A stretch of DNA of 49,723 bases, from the NCBI GenBank assembly GCA_964508185.1, contig CAZDSS010000008.1:1-49723 (forward strand), read 5' to 3'. The notes under the pieces are model-generated. The model ran no database searches. It was given only the letters and a program-made list of their open reading frames with translations, and was not told the DNA's origin. A program made the translations under genes and the position numbers. Source of the DNA: CAZDSS01 sp964508185. GTDB lineage: Bacteria; Pseudomonadota; Alphaproteobacteria; Sphingomonadales; Govanellaceae. This document shows, piece after piece, positions 14,917 through 22,994 of the stretch; the first letter of the stretch is position 1, and each line of letters opens with the position of its first letter.

Positions 14917-16103
14917 GGGCCATGGCGCGACGACCCGCAGCTTATGACGGCGTGGCGCTGGTCGCACCCGTCACCATCGGCTACGAGAAGACGAGCGAAC
15001 ATGGCGCGGCCTGGTTCGCGGGCGCGGCGCTGCGGGCGCTCATCCGGAAGGCCGGAATCGCCAAGGAGGATGTGGACGGCTTCGCCTTGTCGTCCTTCAC
15101 CCTTGCGCCCGATACGGCGGTCGCCATGACTGCCCATCTCGGCATCAGCCCGCGCTGGCTCGAGGACATTCCCATGGGCGGGGCGAGCGGGCTCGTCGCC
15201 ATGCGCCGCGCCGCCCGGGCGGTGCAGGCGGGGGATGCGGAGATCGTCGCCTGCATTGCGGCGGACACGTCCCGGCCCGGGGCGTTCCGCGATCTCGTGG
15301 CCAATTTCAGCGTGTTCTCGCGGGAAGCCGTCTATCCTTACGGCGCGGGCGGGCCGAACGCGGTCTTCGCCATGATCACCCGCAACTACATGGAAGAATA
15401 TGGCGTGACCCGCGAGGATTTCGGCCGCCTCTGCGTCGCCCAGCGCATCAATGCGTCGGGCAATCCCCACGCCCTGCTGCGCGACAAGCCGCTGACGCTT
15501 GAAGCGTACCTTGCCGCCCGGGTGGTGGCGGAGCCCCTGCATCTTTTCGACTGCGTCATGCCCTGCGCGGGGGCGGACGGGTTCCTCGTCATGTCCATCG
15601 AGCGGGCGCGGAGCCTGGGGCTTCCCTACGCCGTCATCAAGGGGGCGGTGGAGCGGCACAACGCCTATGCGGAGGATCCGGTGCCGACCCGCGGCGGCTG
15701 GGCCATGGAGCGGGCGAGCCTCTACGACCAGGCGGGGCTTGGACCCGAAGACATGGATTTCGTCGAAACCTATGACGACTACCCGGTCATCAGCCTGATG
15801 CAGATCGAGGACCTGGGCTTCTTTCCCAAGGGGGAGGGGGCGCGCTTCCTGCGCGAGACGCCCTTGACCGTCAATGGCGGGGGCTTGCCCCACAATACGA
15901 GCGGCGGGCAATTGTCCATGGGCCAGGCCGGGGCCGCGGGCGGCTATCTCGGCCTTGTGGAGGCGATCCGCCAGCTCACGGGGCAAGCCGCGGGCGCGGC
16001 CATCGAAAACGCGCGCCACGGCGTCGTTTCGGGCTACGGCATGGTGATCTATGACCGCTGCCTCTGCACGGCGGCGGCGGTTCTCGGGAGGGGCGAGCCA
16101 TGA
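14913..16103 (+). CDS. Thiolase-fold protein lacking the nucleophilic Cys (SCP2/Ltp2-like)
   Basis: This 396-residue protein has the SCP2-thiolase-type fold but the usual CASG nucleophile loop reads MGGASGLVAM, so the acyl-accepting Cys is Gly. The C-terminal region has NTSGGQLSMGQAG and VSGYGM in place of a Cys-x-Gly base. It cannot be an ordinary thiolase. Ltp2, a Cys-less member, is a retro-aldolase that works with a DUF35 partner in steroid side-chain loss; here a DUF35 gene follows directly (ATGA overlap). A Tyr-rich ETYDDYP segment near 286-292 could supply catalytic tyrosines. A C-C-cleaving aldolase is my inference. Its own start overlaps the ligase stop. Confidence 0.85.
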   Translation: MRAMARRPAAYDGVALVAPVTIGYEKTSEHGAAWFAGAALRALIRKAGIAKEDVDGFALSSFTLAPDTAVAMTAHLGISPRWLEDIPMGGASGLVAMRRAARAVQAGDAEIVACIAADTSRPGAFRDLVANFSVFSREAVYPYGAGGPNAVFAMITRNYMEEYGVTREDFGRLCVAQRINASGNPHALLRDKPLTLEAYLAARVVAEPLHLFDCVMPCAGADGFLVMSIERARSLGLPYAVIKGAVERHNAYAEDPVPTRGGWAMERASLYDQAGLGPEDMDFVETYDDYPVISLMQIEDLGFFPKGEGARFLRETPLTVNGGGLPHNTSGGQLSMGQAGAAGGYLGLVEAIRQLTGQAAGAAIENARHGVVSGYGMVIYDRCLCTAAAVLGRGEP

Positions 16104-16423
16104 CCGCGCCCCTGATGCTTCAGCACTGCGCCGAATGCGGCGCCGTCCAGTATCCGCGCCGGGAAGCCTGCATGCGCTGCCTGTCGCCCGACCTCCAGTG
16201 GCGCGAGACCCCGGGTGGCGGGACGCTGCTGTCGCACACGGCGCTTCATGTGAGCGTGGATGCGAAATGGCAGGACAGACTGCCCGTCCGTCTCGCGCTC
16301 GTCCGGCTCGATGCCGGGCCGGTGGTCTACGCCCTTGCCGCCGAGGATCTCACCCGCCGCGGCATGCGGGTGACGGTGACGCGGGGCGATGATGATCTTT
16401 TGCAAGCGGGGAGAGAGGAATGA
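16100..16423 (+). CDS. DUF35 zinc-ribbon/OB-fold protein
   Basis: This 107-residue protein has a rubredoxin-like zinc ribbon (C10-x2-C13 and C24-x2-C27 in HCAECG and CMRCLS) followed by an OB-fold. DUF35 proteins act as obligate partners of thiolase-fold enzymes, including the aldolase partner ChsH2 and thiolase partners in archaea, where the OB domain contacts the CoA substrate. The start overlaps the thiolase gene (ATGA) and its end overlaps the SDR gene, so equimolar expression is expected. Role as a subunit of the preceding enzyme is inferred from family behaviour and context. Confidence 0.87.
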   Translation: MTAPLMLQHCAECGAVQYPRREACMRCLSPDLQWRETPGGGTLLSHTALHVSVDAKWQDRLPVRLALVRLDAGPVVYALAAEDLTRRGMRVTVTRGDDDLLQAGREE

Positions 16424-17148
16424 CAGCGGAACGCACGGCCATCGTCACGGGGGCCAGCGCCGGGATCGGCAAGGCCATCGCCCAGCATCTTCTGGATGAC
16501 GGATATCGCGTCATCTCGCTGGCGCGGCGGGATCCGGACTTCACCCATCCGAACCTGATGTCGCGCAAGGTCGACCTGCTGGACCCTGCCGCAACAAGGG
16601 AAGCGGCCGAGGAGCTGGCGCGGGAGCATCCGGCGGCGGTGATCGTTCACAATGCGGGGGTGATCCGCCCCGCGCTCATCGAGGACGTGAAGCTCGATGA
16701 TCTTCATGCCCTGGTGGACCTGCATCTGAGCGCCGCGATCCTCCTTGTCCAGGCCAATCTGCCGGCCATGAAGGCGGCGCATTTCGGGCGCATCGTGATG
16801 CTGTCGTCCCGCGCGGTCGTCGGCCTTCAGACCCGCACCAATTACGCCGGGACCAAGGCGGCCATGATCGCCATGACCCGCACCTGGGCCATGGAGCTCG
16901 GCCAGCACGGCATCACCGTCAACGCCGTGGCGCCGGGGCCGGTGGTCACCGACATGTTCACCGAGGTGGTGCCCGAGGAAAGCGACAAGGCGAAGGCCAT
17001 CGCCGAGGGCCTGCCGGTCAAGCGCCTCGGTCGCCCCGACGACGTGGCGCGGGCGGTGATGTTCTTCGTATCCCCCGACAACGGCTGGGTGACGGGACAG
17101 ACCCTTTTCGTCTGCGGCGGCGCGAGCCTCGGCTCGCTCACCCTCTGA
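16420..17148 (+). CDS. SDR family NAD(P)-dependent oxidoreductase
   Basis: This 242-residue classical short-chain dehydrogenase has the cofactor loop TGASAGIG (10-17), NAG (78-80), and the catalytic set Ser130, Tyr142, Lys146 (YxxxK). PGPVVTDM is the normal post-catalytic motif. It could dehydrogenate a cis-dihydrodiol made by the neighbouring Rieske enzyme or oxidise a hydroxyacyl-CoA; sequence alone does not say which. An Arg-Arg at 36-37 after the second strand suggests NADP(H), though this is weak. It overlaps the DUF35 gene by 4 nt and is 20 nt from the dioxygenase alpha gene. Confidence 0.9.
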   Translation: MTAERTAIVTGASAGIGKAIAQHLLDDGYRVISLARRDPDFTHPNLMSRKVDLLDPAATREAAEELAREHPAAVIVHNAGVIRPALIEDVKLDDLHALVDLHLSAAILLVQANLPAMKAAHFGRIVMLSSRAVVGLQTRTNYAGTKAAMIAMTRTWAMELGQHGITVNAVAPGPVVTDMFTEVVPEESDKAKAIAEGLPVKRLGRPDDVARAVMFFVSPDNGWVTGQTLFVCGGASLGSLTL

Positions 17149-17168
17149 GCACAAGGGAGACATTCGCC

Positions 17169-18476
17169 ATGACGCATTACAGCGCAGAGCACATCAGAAG
17201 CCTGGTGGAGCCCCACCGGGTGCACCGGGACGTCTATATCGACCCCAGGATCTTCGACCTGGAGATGGAGCGCATCTGGGGCCGGGCCTGGATCTATGTC
17301 GGGCATGAAAGCCAGGTGCCCAATCCGGGCGACTATTACGCCACCACCATCGGGCGCGAGCCGGTGGTGATGACCCGCGGCCGCGACGGCAAGGTCCATG
17401 TGATCTACAACCGCTGCGGCCACAAGGGCGCGAAGGTCCTGAGCGAGGGCTGCGGCCATGCCAAGGGCTTCCGCTGCCCCTATCACGGCTGGACCTACAA
17501 TCTCGACGGCACGCTGCAGGGCGTTCCCGCCAAGGCGGGCTATGACGGCACCGGCTTCGACATGAAGGACCCGCAGTTCCACATGCAGAAGGTGGCGCAG
17601 GCCGACAGCTATCGCGGCTTCGTCTTCGCCTGCCTCAGCCCCGACACGGTCGATCTCAAGACCTTCCTCGGCGACGCCGCCGCGACCCTCGACAACATGG
17701 CGGACCGTTCGCCCGAGGGCGAGGTGGAGGTGGCGGGCGGCCCCCTGCGCTATGTCCATGACAACAACTGGAAGATGTTCGTCGAGAACCTGAACGACGC
17801 CATGCATCCCATGGTGGCCCACAGCTCCGTGGGCCAGGCGACCAAGCGGCTGGCGGCGAAGCTTCCCAAGGGCGCGCCTTACCCGCGCGAGGCGGAGATC
17901 ATCTTCCCCTTCAATTCCTCCTACCAGTTCTTCGATGAAATGGGGGTGACGGCGCTGCCCTACGGCCACGGCTATATGGGCGGGCGCATGAGCATCCATT
18001 CGAGCTATTCGGACATCCCCGGCTATTTCGAATCCATGTGCAAGGCCTATGGCGAGGAGAAGGCCAAGGAAATCCTGTCCCAGAACCGGCACAACACCAT
18101 CTTCTATCCGTCCTTCACGGCGAAGGACGCGATCCAGGCGGTGCGCGTGGTGCGTCCGATCGCCGTCGACAAGACCATCATCGAAACCTGGCATTTCCGC
18201 CTCAAGGGCGCGCCGGAGGAGATGCTGAAGCGCACCATTCTCTATTCGCGCCTCATCAACTCCAACGCCTCCATGGTGGGGCCCGACGACTGGGATTGCT
18301 ATGCGCGCATGCAGGAGGCGCTCAAGTCCAACTCCATGGAATGGGTGGACATGCGCCGCGGCATCGGCAAGGAGGAGCAGGACAACCAGGCGCTCCGCTC
18401 CTTCGGCACCAGCGATCTTTCCTTCCGCAACCAGTACCGCGCCTGGCTCAGCTACATGACCGGGGAGGCCGCGTGA
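17169..18476 (+). CDS. Rieske aromatic-ring-hydroxylating dioxygenase, alpha subunit
   Basis: The 435-residue catalytic subunit incorporates O2 into an aromatic substrate. The Rieske [2Fe-2S] ligands are C83/H85 (CGH) and C103/H106 (CPYH), and the mononuclear iron site is D210-x2-H213-x4-H218 in LNDAMHPMVAH. A bridging Asp is conserved as the Asp in ENLND. AAGGGAG lies 9 nt upstream of the ATG. The beta subunit follows with a one-base overlap (TGATG). No ferredoxin or reductase gene is present nearby, so electrons must come from a component encoded elsewhere. Substrate class is unresolved; the ligase and aldolase-like genes suggest an aromatic acid with a side chain. Confidence 0.94.
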   Translation: MTHYSAEHIRSLVEPHRVHRDVYIDPRIFDLEMERIWGRAWIYVGHESQVPNPGDYYATTIGREPVVMTRGRDGKVHVIYNRCGHKGAKVLSEGCGHAKGFRCPYHGWTYNLDGTLQGVPAKAGYDGTGFDMKDPQFHMQKVAQADSYRGFVFACLSPDTVDLKTFLGDAAATLDNMADRSPEGEVEVAGGPLRYVHDNNWKMFVENLNDAMHPMVAHSSVGQATKRLAAKLPKGAPYPREAEIIFPFNSSYQFFDEMGVTALPYGHGYMGGRMSIHSSYSDIPGYFESMCKAYGEEKAKEILSQNRHNTIFYPSFTAKDAIQAVRVVRPIAVDKTIIETWHFRLKGAPEEMLKRTILYSRLINSNASMVGPDDWDCYARMQEALKSNSMEWVDMRRGIGKEEQDNQALRSFGTSDLSFRNQYRAWLSYMTGEAA

Positions 18477-18970
18477 TGACCGAGACGGCAGTGAAACCCG
18501 ACATCCGCGAGATCGAGGAATTTCTCTATCGCGAGGCCGACTTCCTCGATCGCGGCGATCTCGACGGCTGGATCGAGCTTTATACGGAGGATGCGAGCTA
18601 CTGGATGCCCGCAAGCCCCGAACAGACCGATCCCTTCACGCATATCTCGCTGTTCTACGACGATCGCCTGCTCATGGAGATCCGCCGCATCAATTTCGGC
18701 CATGAATATGCGGCCTCCATGGCCCATCCCGTGCGCTCGACCCATATCATCGGCAATGTGCGGCTGCAGTCCTTTGACGCGGCGACGGGGGAGGCCAGGG
18801 TCACGTCCAACTTCCATGTGGCCATGTATTACCGCGGCGAGCAGACGCTCTATGCCGGGCGCTATACCCATGATCTCGTCCGCCAGGGGAACGACTGGAA
18901 AATCCGGCACAAGCGCGTGGACATCTTGACCTGCGACGCTCCGTTGAAGAGTATCATCATATATCTCTGA
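18476..18970 (+). CDS. Rieske dioxygenase, beta (small) subunit
   Basis: The 164-residue protein has the SnoaL/NTF2-like fold of ring-hydroxylating dioxygenase beta subunits: EIEEFLYREADFLDRGDLDGW, then LYTEDASYWMPA, DDRLLMEIR and a C-terminal KRVDILTCD. It supports the alpha subunit in an alpha3beta3 complex. The ATG overlaps the alpha stop codon, so stoichiometric translation is expected. After it come 62 nt with a GC-rich stem-loop, so it is probably the last gene of the operon. Confidence 0.93.
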   Translation: MTETAVKPDIREIEEFLYREADFLDRGDLDGWIELYTEDASYWMPASPEQTDPFTHISLFYDDRLLMEIRRINFGHEYAASMAHPVRSTHIIGNVRLQSFDAATGEARVTSNFHVAMYYRGEQTLYAGRYTHDLVRQGNDWKIRHKRVDILTCDAPLKSIIIYL

Positions 18971-19001
18971 CGGGGCCGTAACGGCCGCCCAAGGTTCTGC
19001 G

Positions 19002-19024
19002 CCGCGCGTATTGGCGGCGCGCGG
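19002..19024 (+). other. GC-rich stem-loop after the dioxygenase operon
   Basis: CCGCGCG (19002-19008) and CGCGCGG (19018-19024) pair around a 9-nt loop, 31 nt after the beta-subunit stop. There is no T-run, so it is at best a weak or Rho-assisted terminator. Confidence 0.3.
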
Positions 19025-19032
19025 GAATACAG

Positions 19033-19581
19033 ATGGCCAAGGCACTCCTCAAAGGGCTGGTGCGGTCGCTGGTGGGCGACTACGGCATCTATCGCATCTT
19101 TGCCGTGGATCTGCCCCAGGCCGTGGCGCCGCTCCCGCCCGGGGTGGAGATTCGCCCGATCGATTCCCCCGTTCTCGAAGCTTCCGACGATCCCGAACTC
19201 CGCGCCCGCGCCTGGTATGGCGGGGCCGAGGCCCAGGGCTTCGGCCTCTATGCGGACGGGGAGCTCGCCGCCATCCAGTGGTACTGGTGGGGCGAACGCT
19301 ATCGCAGGCGGCGCAACAGCTGGCCTCTCGGTCCCGGCGGCGCCAAATCCGTTGAGCTTTATACCCGGCCGCAATATCGCGGCCGGGGCTATGCCGCGCT
19401 GCTCAAGCTCCATACCGCCGAAGCCATGGCGGAACGGGGCTTCCGGCGCCTCTACAGCCGTATCTGGCACAGCAACGGACCGTCCATCCGGGTCAGCGAA
19501 AAGACGGGTTGGCGGCGCGTTGGCACCTATATCGAGCTTCACCCGTTGGGCAGAAAGGTAAGTTTCCGGCTTCCTTTCTGA
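19033..19581 (+). CDS. GNAT family N-acetyltransferase
   Basis: This 182-residue protein contains GNAT motif A (YTRPQYRGRGYAALLK, about 116-131, with the R/Q-x-x-G-x-G/A acetyl-CoA pyrophosphate loop) and a motif B-like segment including SEKTGWRRVGTY near 155-167. The N-terminal region is unusual, with AIQWYWWGERYRRRR near 85-99. The substrate is unknown; similar proteins act on small molecules or antibiotics, but nothing here decides. It precedes cydA by 14 nt, so it may be cotranscribed with the oxidase genes. Confidence 0.83.
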   Translation: MAKALLKGLVRSLVGDYGIYRIFAVDLPQAVAPLPPGVEIRPIDSPVLEASDDPELRARAWYGGAEAQGFGLYADGELAAIQWYWWGERYRRRRNSWPLGPGGAKSVELYTRPQYRGRGYAALLKLHTAEAMAERGFRRLYSRIWHSNGPSIRVSEKTGWRRVGTYIELHPLGRKVSFRLPF

Positions 19582-19595
19582 AGGAGGGCTGCCAA

Positions 19596-20996
19596 ATGGA
19601 TCTGTTCGACGCTGTCTTCCTGGCGCGCGCCCAGTTCGCCTTCACCGTGGCGTTCCACATCATCTTCCCGGCCTTCACCATCGGTCTTGCGAGCTTCCTC
19701 ATGGTGCTCGAGGGCCTGTGGCTGTGGCGGGGCCGGGAGGTTTATCTTCGCCTTTACAAGTACTGGCTGCGGATCTTCGCCATATCCTTCGGGATGGGCG
19801 TCGTCTCCGGCATCGTCATGAGCTACCAGTTCGGCACCAACTGGGGGCCATTCTCCGAACGCGCCGGGGCGGTGATCGGCCCGCTCCTCGGCTACGAGGT
19901 GCTGACCGCCTTCTTTCTGGAAGCGGGCTTCCTCGGCATCATGCTGTTCGGCATGAACCGGGTGGGGCGGGGGCTGCATTTCCTTGCGACCACTCTCGTC
20001 GCCATCGGCACCTTGCTTTCGGCCTTCTGGATCCTGTCCGCCAACAGCTGGATGCACACGCCAGCGGGCTATGTCCTGAACGACGGCCGTTTCGAGGTCG
20101 CGGACTGGTGGGCGGTGATCTTCAATCCGTCCTTCCCCTTGCGCCTCGTCCATATGGTGCTGGCCGCGTATCTCACGACCGCGCTCGTCGTGGCGGCGGT
20201 GGGCGCCTGGCATCTCCTGCGGGACAAGACCAGTGAAGCCGCCCGCATCATGCTGTCCATGGGCCTCTGGATCGTGGTGATCGGCGCGCCCATCCAGGCG
20301 GTGGTCGGCGATTTCCACGGCCTCAACACGCTCAAGCATCAGCCCGCCAAGATCGCTGCCCTCGAAGGCCATTGGGAGACGGGGCGGGGCGTGCCCCTCT
20401 ATCTCTTCGGCTGGCCGGACATGGAGCGGGAAGAAACCCGCTTCGCCGTGGGCCTGCCCAGGATGGGAAGCCTTGTTCTCACCCACGATCTCGACGGCGA
20501 GGTCCGCGGCCTCAAGGAATGGCCGCCGGAGGAGCGGCCCAATTCGACGGTCGTCTTCTGGTCCTTCCGCATCATGGTGGGGCTCGGCGTTCTCATGATC
20601 GCTCTCGGGGCGACGGCCCTGTGGCTCAGGCACAAGAAGCGCCTGTTCACCAGCGACCGCTTCCTGCGCTGGGCCGTCGCCATGGGGCCCGCGGGCTTCG
20701 TTGCGGTGATCGCGGGCTGGTTCACCACCGAAGTGGGCCGGCAGCCCTGGCTCGTTCATGGTCTCTTGCGCACCAGCGAGGGCGTGTCGCCCATCGCGGC
20801 GGTGGGGGTCGGAAGCTCCCTCGCGGCCTTCGCGGCGGTCTATATCGTGGTGTTCGGCGTCGGGATTCTCTATCTCCTCCGCCTCATGGCCGGCTCGCCC
20901 GACCAGATTCAGGCGGGGCCGCCGCACATTCCGGACCGGGCCGCGGGTGTGACGCCCGCCCCGGCCCTCATCGCGGACAAGGAGACGCGGCCATGA
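19596..20996 (+). CDS. cydA: Cytochrome bd ubiquinol oxidase subunit I
   Basis: This 466-residue, multi-span membrane protein oxidises ubiquinol and carries the hemes of a cytochrome bd oxidase. His21 in FAFTVAFHIIFP is the N-terminal heme ligand region, KHQPAK followed by ALEGHWE marks the Q-loop quinol site, and GRQPW (EVGRQPWLVHG) is a hallmark. The Q-loop is short, as in the cyanide-insensitive CioA type. AAGGAGGG precedes the ATG at ideal distance. The gene overlaps cydB by 4 nt and a DUF2474 gene follows cydB, the usual set-up of CIO-type oxidases. It gives microaerobic or stress-tolerant respiration. Confidence 0.95.
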   Translation: MDLFDAVFLARAQFAFTVAFHIIFPAFTIGLASFLMVLEGLWLWRGREVYLRLYKYWLRIFAISFGMGVVSGIVMSYQFGTNWGPFSERAGAVIGPLLGYEVLTAFFLEAGFLGIMLFGMNRVGRGLHFLATTLVAIGTLLSAFWILSANSWMHTPAGYVLNDGRFEVADWWAVIFNPSFPLRLVHMVLAAYLTTALVVAAVGAWHLLRDKTSEAARIMLSMGLWIVVIGAPIQAVVGDFHGLNTLKHQPAKIAALEGHWETGRGVPLYLFGWPDMEREETRFAVGLPRMGSLVLTHDLDGEVRGLKEWPPEERPNSTVVFWSFRIMVGLGVLMIALGATALWLRHKKRLFTSDRFLRWAVAMGPAGFVAVIAGWFTTEVGRQPWLVHGLLRTSEGVSPIAAVGVGSSLAAFAAVYIVVFGVGILYLLRLMAGSPDQIQAGPPHIPDRAAGVTPAPALIADKETRP

Positions 20997-21997
20997 CCAT
21001 CGATCTTCCTCTCGTCTGGGCGGTGATCCTGCTGGTCGCCGTCTTCATGTATGTGGTGATGGACGGCTTCGATCTCGGCATCGGGATCCTGTTTCCCTTC
21101 ATCCGCAACGGCGACCATCGCGACCAGATGATGAGCAGCATCGCGCCCGTCTGGGACGGCAACGAGACCTGGCTCATTCTCGGCGGCGTCGGGCTGATGC
21201 CCGTCTTTCCGGTCGCCTTCTCGATTCTGTTCACGGCGTTCTACGCGCCCCTGATCGCCATGCTGCTTGCCCTCGTGTTCCGCGGCGTCGCCTTCGAATT
21301 CCGTTATCGCGATCCGGGGCACCGGCGCTACTGGGACGCGGCCTTTACCCTCGGGTCATTGGTCGCCGCCTTCATGCAGGGCATGCTGCTCGGCACCTTC
21401 ATTCAGGGAATCGCGGTGGAGGATCGCGCCTATGCGGGCGGCTGGTTCGACTGGCTGACGCCCTTCAGCCTGTTCACCGGCGCGTCGCTTGCGGCGGGCT
21501 ACGCCCTGCTGGGTGCGGGCTGGCTCGCCCTCAAGACCGAGGGCGCGCTGCGCGAGCGGGTCTACGGCATGCTTCCCTGGCTGCTCGCCCTGGTGCTCGT
21601 CGCCATCGTCACGGTGAGCCTGTGGACGCCGCTGCTCAACGAGGAAATCGCCCGGCGCTGGTTCAGGCTCCCGAACCTCTTCTATCTGTCGCCGGTGCCG
21701 CTGCTCGTGGCCGTCGCCGGCTTTCTCGCCTTCCGCGGCATCCGGCAGCGGCGGGACGCGCAGCCCTTCCTTTATGGCCTCGCGCTTTTCGCGCTGTCCT
21801 TCGTCGGGCTCGGGATCAGTCTTTATCCCTATATCGTGCCGCCCCACATCACCATCTGGGAGGCGGCGTCTGCGGAATCGAGCCAGGTCTTCCTGCTCGT
21901 GGGCACGGTGGTCCTGCTCCCCCTCATCCTCGGCTACATGTTCTACGCCTATTGGGTGTTCCGCGGAAAGGTGCGGGCGGGCGAGGGGTATCACTGA
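20993..21997 (+). CDS. cydB: Cytochrome bd ubiquinol oxidase subunit II
   Basis: This 334-residue membrane protein is the structural partner of CydA, with about eight hydrophobic spans. Family features include VMDGFDLGIGILFPF near the N-terminus, WDGNETWLILGG, RGVAFEFRYR and LYPYIVPP followed by a Trp-Glu-Ala segment. It starts inside the cydA stop (ATGA). The 36-residue DUF2474 peptide gene starts three bases after its stop. The pair forms a complete oxidase without the CydX peptide of the E. coli type. Confidence 0.95.
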   Translation: MTIDLPLVWAVILLVAVFMYVVMDGFDLGIGILFPFIRNGDHRDQMMSSIAPVWDGNETWLILGGVGLMPVFPVAFSILFTAFYAPLIAMLLALVFRGVAFEFRYRDPGHRRYWDAAFTLGSLVAAFMQGMLLGTFIQGIAVEDRAYAGGWFDWLTPFSLFTGASLAAGYALLGAGWLALKTEGALRERVYGMLPWLLALVLVAIVTVSLWTPLLNEEIARRWFRLPNLFYLSPVPLLVAVAGFLAFRGIRQRRDAQPFLYGLALFALSFVGLGISLYPYIVPPHITIWEAASAESSQVFLLVGTVVLLPLILGYMFYAYWVFRGKVRAGEGYH

Positions 21998-22000
21998 GTG

Positions 22001-22111
22001 ATGCCGGCCGGATTGAAACGCATCCTGTGGTTCGTCGGCCTGTGGGCCGCCGGGGTGGCGACGGTGCTGCTCGTCGCCCGCGCCCTGCGTTTCGCCATGG
22101 GCATGGGCTGA
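22001..22111 (+). CDS. DUF2474 single-span peptide of the cytochrome bd oxidase
   Basis: This is a 36-residue, one-helix peptide: a basic start (MPAGLKRILWF), a hydrophobic helix (VGLWAAGVATVLLVA) and a short Arg/Met-rich tail. It starts 3 nt after cydB; a GTG directly before the ATG is an alternative start. DUF2474 peptides occupy this position behind CIO-type cydAB genes and are thought to be small subunits like CydX. The size, helix with Trp at both ends and context support this; the family match is by eye. Confidence 0.75.
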   Translation: MPAGLKRILWFVGLWAAGVATVLLVARALRFAMGMG

Positions 22112-22144
22112 GCGCCGCCGCCCCCGGCAGCAGGTTCCACGCCG

Positions 22145-22918
22145 CTATTTCAGGCTGATCTCGTCGAGGACCGTTTCCGAATTGTAGCCCGTGGAGATGA
22201 TCGTGTAGTCCAGAAGCTCGCCCTTGAGGACGGGGCCGCTCGACCGCCGTTCCACCCCCATGATGGCGATTGTGGTGTCAACGGTCACGTGGCGGTTGTT
22301 GCGGTTGCGCTGCAGCACCTCCTGGGCGCGCTGCACGTCCATGGGCCAGAAATGGGCGGCGCTCGCATTGACGAGCTGGAGCGCGACCTTGTCCTGGTAG
22401 GCCCGGAACTGGTAGCTGGTGCCGGGCGAGAAGGTGGTCAGGTAATAGCCACCGCGGTTGCCGTCATATTCCGTGAAGTTGGAGCGGGTGCGCATGCGGA
22501 TGAAGCCCACGTCCTCGGTGCTGTCGTAGGCATCCTGCAGCCGGTCCATTTCCTCCTTGAGCACGGCGGCGCGGTTGAATTCGTTGGTCATGCGCAGGCT
22601 CTGCGCCTCCTTCGCCCAGTTCTCGAAGGGCGGGACCTGACCGCGCAGGCGGTAGGACAGCATGACCATCTGCAGGTCTTCAGGATATTCGAGCGTCCTG
22701 CTGCCTACGGCCTCCGCCGCCTTCTCCGCGCCCTTGCCGCCGCTTCCGGACTTTGCGGGCGCAGGCTGTTCCGAGGGTTGGGTCTTGGCGGGGCTGCTGC
22801 TGTAGGTCGCGCGGGGCGTGTCGTTCGTGCCGGCATTGTCGGCCTGGGCCGCATCCTCGCCCCCGCAGCCCGCGAGGAGCAAGGCGGAAAGGGCGGCGAT
22901 CGTGGCTTTCGATTTCAT
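22145..22918 (-). CDS. Lipoprotein of unknown function
   Basis: The 257-residue protein begins with a lipoprotein signal (SALLLAGC, lipobox Cys18), then a low-complexity Ala/Pro/Ser/Lys linker to about residue 70 and a globular region beginning LEYPEDLQMVMLSYRLRG. The mature part has conserved-looking FENWAKEAQ, FSPGTSYQFR and AAHFWPMD segments and only the lipobox Cys. AAGGA is 9 nt before the ATG at 22918; an ATG three codons upstream leaves no SD spacing. It lies 76 nt downstream of a second lipoprotein gene with a similar layout, so they form a pair. I do not recognise a family. Confidence 0.75.
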   Translation of the reverse strand: MKSKATIAALSALLLAGCGGEDAAQADNAGTNDTPRATYSSSPAKTQPSEQPAPAKSGSGGKGAEKAAEAVGSRTLEYPEDLQMVMLSYRLRGQVPPFENWAKEAQSLRMTNEFNRAAVLKEEMDRLQDAYDSTEDVGFIRMRTRSNFTEYDGNRGGYYLTTFSPGTSYQFRAYQDKVALQLVNASAAHFWPMDVQRAQEVLQRNRNNRHVTVDTTIAIMGVERRSSGPVLKGELLDYTIISTGYNSETVLDEISLK

Positions 22919-22994
22919 GGCGTTCATTCCTTCGGGAGATCGGGCGTCAGGAAGGACGGCCCGGGGCGGGCGTTCCGCCGCGGGCCCATATCCG

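Noticed and set aside
13255..14967. 570-codon minus-strand open frame opposite the acyl-CoA ligase
   Set aside because: Antisense of a protein with complete adenylate-forming motifs.
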